Position numbers and translations under genes: made by a program. The notes below the pieces were generated by a model. The model made no database searches, was not told the DNA's origin, and saw nothing but the letters and a program-made list of their open reading frames with translations. 45,905 bases of DNA from Bacteroidales bacterium. Its GTDB lineage: Bacteria > Bacteroidota > Bacteroidia > Bacteroidales > VadinHA17. The DNA lies in NCBI GenBank assembly GCA_019429325.1, contig JAHYJA010000005.1:1-45905 (forward strand). Reading direction: 5' to 3'. Every line of letters begins with the position of its first letter. Positions within the stretch are counted from its first letter, which is position 1. Shown one piece after another: positions 1 through 6,922 of this stretch.

Positions 1-443
1 TTCTCAAGGCAACATCAATAAATCCCATTGATCCGACATCCCTGCACGCAGTAAAACCTGCCTCAAGGGTTTTTTTTAGCATACCCGGGAGCCAATATTG
101 CATAATCGACAAACGATTTACGAAAAGTGTCATCATAATAATTGTCTCCGATTTCCATTGTAATATGGGTATGGCAATCGATCAGGCCGGGTAAAACAGT
201 TGCATCTGAAAGATCAATAATTGTTGCATCTTCAGGAATTTTAATATTGCTGCCAACTTCCTTAATGGTATCATTCTTAATCAAAATCATTTGATTTAAA
301 AGTACTTTGCCATTTTCAGTATCAATCAGCCTGCCTGCCCTGATTACTTTAAAAATGTTGTTTTGCGCAGATAAAATTCCTGCAGCAGATGTCAGTAACA
401 GAACTGTTAAAAGGATCTTCTTAAGGGTGATTTGTAGTTTCAT
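1..443 (-). pseudogene. Secreted amidohydrolase, frameshifted, runs off the left edge
   Basis: The 126-aa ORF has a Sec-type signal peptide (about residues 1-26, ending LSAQ) followed by the N-terminal beta-sandwich and start of the metal-dependent amidohydrolase fold: ATVLPGLIDCHTHI, with the metal-binding HxH at H91/H93. The ORF stops just after AKKNP. The stop follows a run of eight A on the coding strand (T at 70-77 on plus). With one A removed, translation continues as AKKTLEAGFTACRDVGSMGF and onward to the window edge, which is what this family has after the HxH segment (imidazolonepropionase/prolidase-like). So this is one gene broken by a +1 homopolymer change, either a real mutation or a sequencing error. 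The catalytic C-terminal part lies outside the window, so the substrate cannot be predicted. Confidence 0.8.
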
Positions 444-453
444 TTTGTTTTAT

Positions 454-1257
454 TTAGTTTCTTATTTCATATCCCCTGAACGGCCCGGAGAAGAATTTCG
501 CAACAGTTGAATTAAAAAGATCGGGATTTTCACTGGTTATCCAGTGGGTTTCACCAGGGAAGATGCACAGATTAGCTCTTGGTATGTTTCTGTAAATATC
601 AAGGGTATGTTCCTCTTTAATCACATCCCTGTCGCATGATAATAATAGAACCGGTACTCTTATCTTTCTTAGATCATAGACTGAAATATGTGGCTGAAAT
701 TCCATAAGCCTGTTGAGTTGCCTGATCAGGTACCAGTCCCGGGTTGTATCATTTTTTTCAATCATTTCTTCTGCCTGTACCCGGTCACGATGTATCTCTT
801 CAACTATAGAAGGATACAATACCGTTGTATCCGGGACAAGGCTTGCCCCGAATGCGACAATCTTTTTTACCCTTTCCGGATAATATATTCCCATTAATAA
901 TGAAATGATTCCTCCATCGCTTCTTCCAATCACGTAAACTGAATCTAAACGCAGGTGATCCAGCAGAGAGATTATGTCTTTTGTCATCAACATATAAGTA
1001 AGTGTATCACTACCCAGCTCAGATTTGCCCCTTCCCCTGCAATCCATAGTTATTACCTTGTAACTCTTTGAAAAGTAGGCAATCTGGTTTTCCATCCCTG
1101 CTATATTTCCACCGTTGCCATGTAATAATATCAGGGGATGTCCTTTCCCATATATTTCATAAGTCTGACAATTTAATTCCCTTTTTAGGTGCCAGTTTTC
1201 TGAATCTGTTGATTTCTCCCTCAATCCCGGACGAAGGATCTCCCTCATAGCGGGCAA
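454..1257 (-). CDS. Alpha/beta hydrolase
   Basis: Alpha/beta-hydrolase fold protein. Visible are the oxyanion-hole motif LLHGNGG (about 44-50), the nucleophile elbow GRSDGG with Ser113, the acid Asp211 in SCDRD, and the catalytic His238 in GETHW. The triad is complete and in family order. The substrate is unknown. No signal peptide is visible, although close relatives often have one. The ORF overlaps the preceding minus-strand gene by 101 bp. Clear family similarity starts only near TYEIYGKG (residue 33), almost where the upstream reading frame ends, so the annotated start is doubtful. The original N-terminus may have been lost in a deletion that joined the two genes. Confidence 0.8.
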   Translation of the reverse strand: MPAMREILRPGLREKSTDSENWHLKRELNCQTYEIYGKGHPLILLHGNGGNIAGMENQIAYFSKSYKVITMDCRGRGKSELGSDTLTYMLMTKDIISLLDHLRLDSVYVIGRSDGGIISLLMGIYYPERVKKIVAFGASLVPDTTVLYPSIVEEIHRDRVQAEEMIEKNDTTRDWYLIRQLNRLMEFQPHISVYDLRKIRVPVLLLSCDRDVIKEEHTLDIYRNIPRANLCIFPGETHWITSENPDLFNSTVAKFFSGPFRGYEIRN

Positions 1258-2672
1258 TTACAGGCTTCAGATAGGGAAATTCTTCTATCATGGCATTGAG
1301 CCCCCCGTTCGCCCTCTGGACTTCCACTGAAGATTCCCAGACTTTCATGATCGAATACACCTGTCCGGCAATTTGTTTTTTCTGAGCCCTGGAAAGCTTT
1401 TTGCCTGCTGCCAGCTTATCATTAATTGCTACAAGGTCATTCACTGCAATAGCCGGGTCGAACTGGGTGAACATAAAACCACGCATACTTTCCGGTAATA
1501 CCTTTTCATCATTCAGGAACCACAGGTTACCCTTCGGATTACCTCCGTCAGCACGTAAATAAACGTTGACTATATCACGGCTGTTGGTGCCATCCTGCAG
1601 CCATTCCAGGATGTTACCCTTTTCAAACAAGGGATGAATCTTTGAAATGCGGATGCCGGCATTGGTCAATCCCCGGATTATATCTTTCCCTGATCTCATA
1701 TCTTCAATCATGTCAGCTGCTTCAAGCGTTTCACTTTCATGGCCTCTGCGGAAAAATCCGGAGATGTAAAAACCATCCATCATAAAATAATTTGAATCTG
1801 GCTTTTTCAACCAGCTCCTTTCTGATCAGACCATATTGCGGATTTCCGGGATCCATAACTTCAGGTTGTTCTTTGTCGACCAGCCGGTTCAGGTAATCGA
1901 CCGGATTGGAAAAGTACTGCAGGGCATGAAAACTATCATGCTCCATGACGTCCATATGATAAACAAGAAGTCCGGTTACAACAGGATGCCGGATTCCCAA
2001 AGCCGGGATTCCCAATTCTGAGTTACCCTCAATCAGCCAGGTGGTGAGCAAGGCCATCTGGCCATTCTTTTCCGAAAAATTCACCCTGACTGTCTGCCCG
2101 TTGCTTTTACCGTTGGTCATCCTGAATAGCCCGTTTTTGCCGGGAGCGGGATCGTAGTTTTTTGTGTCATCCTCAGAACCATAAGCGCTGTATGTCTTTG
2201 TAAAGAATGGTTCCAGGTTCAGAACATAGGTCATATTGTGGTGAATATACTCCAGGAGAAGCGGCAGATCACCGGGGGCAAATTTCTCCGAAAGCAGATT
2301 TACCCGCTTGTTTTTGCTCAGGTCGAAATCCAACCTGTCGGCAATACGATCCAGAAAGTCAGGATTATATAATTCCAGGTATGCTTCCCGGCCTTCTTCG
2401 GTTCTGTAAAGGGTAGTTGCCAGGCTTCTCAGTTTGATAAATGCCTGTACATAAGCCCTCTCACGTTCTGTGGCCGGTTCAGAATAAACTTTACCCGATC
2501 CTTCATGATCAACGACAACTGAAATCAGCGTATCGACCGGGATTTTGTCCCTGTTTGCCCTGACTTCACGGTCAAGGATTTCAAGCCAGGAGTTAGAAGT
2601 GGGTGGCGGTTTGATATGCAAAATATTATTATGAAAAGAAATCCATTTGAGAAGTAATCTTTCATAATTCAT
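1157..2672 (-). pseudogene. Unrecognised conserved-looking protein, frameshifted
   Basis: Two overlapping minus-strand ORFs (1737-2672, 311 aa; 1157-1810, 217 aa) read as one protein of about 500 aa. The upstream frame runs to ELVEKA. Removing one A from the five-A run after GAG CTG GTT G gives ELVEKPDSNYFMMDGFYISG, leading smoothly into the second ORF. The sequence is mostly helical and charged, with no signal peptide, no membrane segment and no HEXXH metal site; HDSFHALQYF is a His-rich stretch of unknown meaning. I do not recognise the family. It starts 3 nt after the DUF885 gene stop, so the two are probably co-transcribed. The shift is a +1 in a homopolymer, as in the amidohydrolase, so a sequencing cause is possible. 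Confidence 0.55.
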
Positions 2673-2675
2673 ACA

Positions 2676-4457
2676 TTATTTTTTTGAATCAATCCATCCA
2701 TTAATTCTGTCTTCGAATAATTGCATAGGGATACACCCGGATTCAAGGACTTTATTATGAAACTCCTTGATATTGAATTTGTCTCCAAGGGTATTTTCAG
2801 CTTTTGCACGCAATTCAAGAAACTTGAGTTGTCCGATCTTATACGCTAATGCCTGTCCGGGAAGTGCCATATACCGCTCAATCTCTGCAATTATGTTACT
2901 TTCAGACTCAGGCTCATGGTCCAGCGAATATTGAATTGCCTGTTCCCGTGTCCATCCTTTTGTATGTAACCCGACGTCTACAACAAGCCTGATGGCCCTG
3001 TGTATTTCCTCTTTTAAGTTACCCGGATATTGATACGGATCCGAATACATACCAAGCTCTTTGCCGAGGGTCTCAGCATACATTGCCCAGCCTTCGACAT
3101 AAGAACCATAAATCATTATTTTTCTGAATTGCGGAAGGCTGTCATTTTCCAGTTGAAGTGATAATTGAAAATAATGACCGGGAACTGCTTCATGCAGGAA
3201 CAGGCTTTCATCCTGTAAAATGTTATATGTTCCTGCATCAGGAATGGGGACATAAAATATAGCTGGTCTTGAACCATCCGGCAGTCCTATTTCAAATTCA
3301 GCACTAGCCGTTTTTTCGCGGAAAGCTTCAGTTCGTCTCACTTCCAGAGGTGTTTTTGGTTCGCTGTCAAACAATCCGGGCATCTTTGACTTAATGATCT
3401 CATGGATGTTATTGAAATTAGCAATCACCTGCTCTGGTTCAGAAAAGGGCATCAGATCCTGGCTTGTCCGTACATGACTGAAAAATTCTTTAAGGTCTCC
3501 TTTAAAACCTACCTGATCTTTAATTTTTCCCATCTCCCGGGAAATCCTGTCCACTTCATTTTGCCCGATCTCAAAGATTTCATCCGCTGACAGTTCTGTG
3601 GTGGTATAATACTCAATTAAATACTGATAATATTCCTTGCCATAAGGGATGTCATCTATACCTGATGTTTCGCGGCAACGAGGTAAGTATTCATTTTTCA
3701 GAAAATCATGCAATTTTTTATATGCAGGAATTATTTTCTTTTCAATCACTGCTTTATACTCACTTTCAAGCCTTTTTTTATCAGCAGCTGACATATCTCC
3801 CGGGAATACTATTACAGGTCCATAAAAAACATGTTCCTCTGCCGGACCGTGATCGAAACTATCCATCTGAGGTATCATTTTATACACTAATGCTTTGGGC
3901 AGGGTGTAACCAGTTCTCATCCCTCTCTGCATATTGGCAATGGCAGTATCGCACCAGATTACAAAACCGCTTAGTCTTTTAAGCCAGTTTTCATAGTCCG
4001 GGGTATTACGAAAAGGCTGAACGTAATTTCCACCCGCCATAGTGGCAAGATAAATGTCGACAGATGCAAATTGATCAACAGGTAATAACTCCTTCTTAAA
4101 ATTCAAACCTTTCAGACCGATATTACATTCCCATTTTAAAATGTCCACATTCAGCCTTTCCGGCTCCGATAGTTGAGGTTCATCAAATTCATCCAGTTTT
4201 GCTTTGAAGGATGTGTAAAAGTTCCTTAGTTTTTCAATGTAGGACTGAGTTAATGAGTTTGGGAACAGATCGTTAAAACGGTAGTCTCCAAACTCTGTAG
4301 CCAGGATTGGATTAAGCTCCATATAACCATCATAATACTCCTCATAGAGTTTATTCAGAGACCTGGATGTCTCGTCAGATTCTTTCCCGGGTTTTGTTTG
4401 CTGACAGCACTCAAAACCAATCAGGATCAGGAATGAAAAAATAAGAAGTTTTTTCAT
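2676..4457 (-). CDS. DUF885 family lipoprotein, putative zinc metallopeptidase
   Basis: About 593 aa, full length for DUF885 proteins, a bacterial family resembling zinc metallopeptidases. The diagnostic motif HEAVPGHYFQ is present near residue 427 of the ORF, with the downstream EGWAMYAE motif that supplies further conserved acidic residues. The N-terminus from the second Met (MKKLLIFSFLILIGFEC) is a lipoprotein-type signal with Cys at 17, so I choose the start at 4457 rather than the track start six codons upstream. Export and lipid anchoring are inferred; the substrate is unknown but probably peptides. It leads a minus-strand series. Its upstream region overlaps a truncated lipoprotein gene head (4411-4581). 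Confidence 0.85.
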   Translation of the reverse strand: MKKLLIFSFLILIGFECCQQTKPGKESDETSRSLNKLYEEYYDGYMELNPILATEFGDYRFNDLFPNSLTQSYIEKLRNFYTSFKAKLDEFDEPQLSEPERLNVDILKWECNIGLKGLNFKKELLPVDQFASVDIYLATMAGGNYVQPFRNTPDYENWLKRLSGFVIWCDTAIANMQRGMRTGYTLPKALVYKMIPQMDSFDHGPAEEHVFYGPVIVFPGDMSAADKKRLESEYKAVIEKKIIPAYKKLHDFLKNEYLPRCRETSGIDDIPYGKEYYQYLIEYYTTTELSADEIFEIGQNEVDRISREMGKIKDQVGFKGDLKEFFSHVRTSQDLMPFSEPEQVIANFNNIHEIIKSKMPGLFDSEPKTPLEVRRTEAFREKTASAEFEIGLPDGSRPAIFYVPIPDAGTYNILQDESLFLHEAVPGHYFQLSLQLENDSLPQFRKIMIYGSYVEGWAMYAETLGKELGMYSDPYQYPGNLKEEIHRAIRLVVDVGLHTKGWTREQAIQYSLDHEPESESNIIAEIERYMALPGQALAYKIGQLKFLELRAKAENTLGDKFNIKEFHNKVLESGCIPMQLFEDRINGWIDSKK

Positions 4458-4581
4458 ATGTTTTGATATTATCATGTATTTTCCTGATTACCGCAGCTTC
4501 AGCACTGATATCAATAACCGGTGTGCGGTTGCATGCTATTGAAATCACCACTAAAACTAAAAGCATTAAAGTCTTTTTCAT
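4411..4581 (-). pseudogene. Truncated DUF4440/SnoaL-like lipoprotein head, copy A
   Basis: A short reading frame below the ORF-track cutoff: 56 codons from ATG at 4581, beginning MKKTLMLLVLVVISIAC, a typical lipoprotein signal with lipobox Cys17, then ISAEAAVIRKIHD. This matches the start of secreted DUF4440/SnoaL-like proteins in Bacteroidota. After IHD the similarity stops and the frame runs into the 5' end of the DUF885 gene, overlapping its coding sequence in another frame. It appears to be a gene head left after a deletion. A second, longer, frameshifted copy lies at 6308-6591. It could still be translated as a short lipoprotein. Confidence 0.55.
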
Positions 4582-4663
4582 AGTTAAGCTATAGTGATTT
4601 CCTTTTTATTGATGAATTCTATATCAAATTTACGCCATGAAAAAGCGGAAGTCAATAATTAGT
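4471..4663 (-). repeat. Direct duplication A: promoter plus lipoprotein leader
   Basis: This segment is similar to 6482-6673 in the same orientation. It covers the first codons of the DUF4440-like head and about 80 bp upstream. The upstream part is best conserved (for example TTTATTGATGAATTCTATAT in both copies), suggesting a conserved promoter/5' region. The AAA ATPase gene and one copy of the 147-bp repeat lie between the two copies. Confidence 0.7.
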
Positions 4664-4869
4664 CGATGATTTTTATGGGATCATCTAAAAATGATGCAAT
4701 GCTGTATTTCAACAAATTATGGGATTAAGGCAAAATAGAAAGAGGTACCAGCCTGATCTGAACAAAACTTTTTAGATGGGAGTTGACAAATTCTAAGTAT
4801 GCGCAGAATTATGGAATCGTAATCCAATATTATCGTATATTTATGGATTTATTGTCCAAATTTATTTAA

Positions 4870-5016
4870 TCCGCCTTCGCGTAAAGCTTCGGCGGACGCG
4901 AAAAATAGGTATAATTGGCTTCGCCGAGCTCACCCCGCTGATGCGGGGTTCGGTTCCTCGGTGCTTGCACCGTTCTTTGAGTCCAGAGCTTGCTCTGGGG
5001 TTCATACCATTTGATT
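4870..5016 (+). repeat. 147-bp hairpin-rich repeat, copy 1
   Basis: One of three copies in the window (others 26775-26921 and, inverted, 35159-35305); reading them base by base I found no differences. It contains perfect hairpins ACCCCGC-TGAT-GCGGGGT (4932-4949), CGGTGC-TT-GCACCG (4959-4972) and CCAGAGC-TT-GCTCTGG (4983-4998). At the left end are interleaved arms TCCGCC/GGCGGA and TTCGCG/CGCGAA. No terminal inverted repeats and no obvious target-site duplication are seen. This copy ends 25 bp before the ATG of the AAA ATPase gene. ORFs called across it (MNPRASSG... type) are spurious. Confidence 0.9.
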
Positions 5017-5041
5017 TTAGTATTTTTGAAAGAAAATTGCC

Positions 5042-6289
5042 ATGTATATCCAACGTAAAATCCATCCGGAGATAAGGAAACATCTTGTAAGAAAGGAATT
5101 TACCATTATAACTGGTCCCAGGCAAAGTGGGAAAACTTCACTTATCCAGGACTTATACAGGGAATTACGAAATGAAAACAAAACAGTTGCTTACATCACA
5201 TTGGAGGACCGTGACATCCTTTCAGCAATCAATATCCACCCTGAGGAGGTTTTCTCCTTTGTAAAACGGCCTGTAAAATCGCTGGCCGGAACTCAAAAAG
5301 GGGCTGAAAGAGTATTTCTGTTTATCGATGAAGTCCAGTATGCTGCGGATCCTTCAAATTTCCTTAAATACCTCTATGATGTATATGGTGAAAACCTTAA
5401 GGTGATTGCAACAGGCAGCAGCGCATTTTATATAGATAGTAAATTCAAAGATTCACTGGCCGGCAGGAAACGGATATTTGAACTCAAAACGCTTTCATTT
5501 GAAGAATGGTTGCTATTCCGGGATTTCCGGAGCCTCCTCGGGGAGCTTAACCTGATCAGGAGCCGGAGTGAATATATTTCTCCTGATTACAGACAACTCT
5601 TACATTCATTCAATGAATACCTTGTTTATGGGGGATACCCGTCAATCGTCCTGGAAAATGACAAAGAAGAAAAAGTCTTACTGCTTAAGGAATTAAAGAA
5701 TGCATTTTTAAAAAAGGATATTGATGAAGCCGGAATTGCCAATCCGGAAAAATTTTATCTGCTGCTTGTCCTTTTAGCCGGACAGACAGGAAATCTTGTT
5801 AACAAAAATGAACTGGCCAACACCATCGGAGTCGATAATAAAACCGTTGACAAATACCTTTATGTACTTCAGAATTGTTTTCATATAAGGCTTGTAAAAC
5901 CTTTTTATACCAACCATAGAAAAGAACTTACCAAGATGCCCAAGGTGTTTTTTAAAGATTCGGGCATGAGAAATATTGTTTTGAATCGTCTGTTTGATTT
6001 CAAAGACAGGGGAGATGAGGGACAATTAATTGAAAACTATGTGTTTAGCCGTCTGTCTGAGATATATGATAAGGATATGATCAGGTTTTGGCGGACAACT
6101 GATAAGCAGGAGGTCGATTTTATTGTATCTACGTCGTCTAACGAAGGCCTGGCACTCGAAGTTAAGTTAAAATGTCCGGGAGTAAAACCTGCCGTCAATA
6201 AAAAGTTTATCGAAAGTTACCCGGGTTTTCAATTCCGGATAATTTCCTATGCTTTAGATAAAGAGTGTGACTGGATTCTCAAGCTTTAA
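5042..6289 (+). CDS. AAA family ATPase with DUF4143 and nuclease-like C-terminus
   Basis: 415 aa, usual length for the AAA_14/DUF4143 ATP-binding proteins of Bacteroidota and archaea. Walker A TGPRQSGKTS (24-33), Walker B VFLFIDEVQ (about 91-99) and sensor-like ATGSSAFY are present. A winged-helix-like middle follows (NELANTIGVDNKTVDKYL). The C-terminus has EVDFIVS...LALEVKLK, the D-x(n)-ExK pattern of a PD-(D/E)XK nuclease-like fold. The cellular role of this family is not established; it is often a stand-alone accessory gene. Here it stands alone between two decayed copies of a DUF4440-like gene and directly after repeat copy 1, consistent with an inserted gene. The ATG start is well placed and supported by the MYIQRKI family opening. 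Confidence 0.88.
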   Translation: MYIQRKIHPEIRKHLVRKEFTIITGPRQSGKTSLIQDLYRELRNENKTVAYITLEDRDILSAINIHPEEVFSFVKRPVKSLAGTQKGAERVFLFIDEVQYAADPSNFLKYLYDVYGENLKVIATGSSAFYIDSKFKDSLAGRKRIFELKTLSFEEWLLFRDFRSLLGELNLIRSRSEYISPDYRQLLHSFNEYLVYGGYPSIVLENDKEEKVLLLKELKNAFLKKDIDEAGIANPEKFYLLLVLLAGQTGNLVNKNELANTIGVDNKTVDKYLYVLQNCFHIRLVKPFYTNHRKELTKMPKVFFKDSGMRNIVLNRLFDFKDRGDEGQLIENYVFSRLSEIYDKDMIRFWRTTDKQEVDFIVSTSSNEGLALEVKLKCPGVKPAVNKKFIESYPGFQFRIISYALDKECDWILKL

Positions 6290-6307
6290 TGACATTTGCA
6301 CCATTGC

Positions 6308-6591
6308 TCAGTCGCATGTTCCGGACTTCAACTTTGAGCGAGCTGCCTGACCAGGAAAATATTTTCGGATAGACGGAAGACCAACACAAACCAGACCATT
6401 GGCGTTCATTTCTACAGATCCGGGAGCAAAAGAGCTCATGTATTTATTTGCGTCCATGGTTTTAGTTGCATCTTCCCATTGATCATGATTTTCCTGATTA
6501 CCTCTGCTTCAGCATGGATATCAATAATCGATGTGCGGATGCAACCTGCTATAACAAAAAAAGTAAATAAAAACATCAGGATCTTTTTCAT
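6308..6591 (-). pseudogene. Frameshifted, truncated DUF4440/SnoaL-like lipoprotein, copy B
   Basis: From ATG at 6591: MKKILMFLFTFFVIAGC is a lipoprotein signal, then IDIHAEAEVIRKI. Relative to copy A one base is missing (AAAATCATGAT versus AAAATACATGAT). Restoring the frame gives HDQWEDATKTMDANKYMSSF and then APGSVEMNANG, typical of the DUF4440/SnoaL-like domain (WxxAxxxxDxxxxxxxFxxDxxxMxxxG). The frame ends at the TGA at 6308-6310, about 90 codons, where a full protein would have about 150, so the C-terminal half is also missing. It points toward the AAA ATPase gene end (6289), which may mark the insertion or deletion boundary. Confidence 0.65.
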
Positions 6592-6673
6592 TTCGCAGAT
6601 AAAATGGTTTACTTTTTATTGATGAATTCTATATCAAATTTAAGCCATAATAAAGCGGAAGTCAATTATTTAT
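6482..6673 (-). repeat. Direct duplication B: promoter plus lipoprotein leader
   Basis: Second copy of the segment at 4471-4663, same orientation. Homology is lost beyond about 6673. The rest of the 330-bp gap to the LuxR-type gene (to 6922) is AT-rich and shows no gene or clear site. Confidence 0.7.
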
Positions 6674-6922
6674 CATTTATCTATGACAGGATAGATTAAA
6701 AACGATTCACATTTAAAGAAAGCCGAATAATACTACAGACTAACCCCCATCTGTTTCTTTCCATAAAGTATCTTCTGCACACATTATCTCTTCAGGTAGT
6801 TGACAGCAAATAATCAAGTCCAAATGGAACGGCAATCTTAGTTAAAATGAAATGCGCATGGATGAAATTGAAATTCAAGAGACAATCAGGTATGACAGTC
6901 AAAACACTTCTTAACTTCACAC

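Noticed and set aside
4870-4902. H-type pseudoknot at the left end of the repeat
   Set aside because: The arms are directly adjacent with zero-length connecting loops, which is sterically unlikely; alternative hairpins are the better reading.
4870-5016. Insertion sequence or MITE with terminal inverted repeats
   Set aside because: The ends (TCCGCC... and ...TTTGATT) are not inverted repeats of one another, and flanking bases show no convincing target duplication, so I call it only a repeat.
4862-5125. ORF beginning MPGTSYNG and containing MNPRASSGLKERCKHRG (also 26647-26910 and 35146-35373)
   Set aside because: These translations are readings of the 147-bp repeat and its chance flanks; the identical peptide in three places reflects DNA repeat identity, not a protein family.
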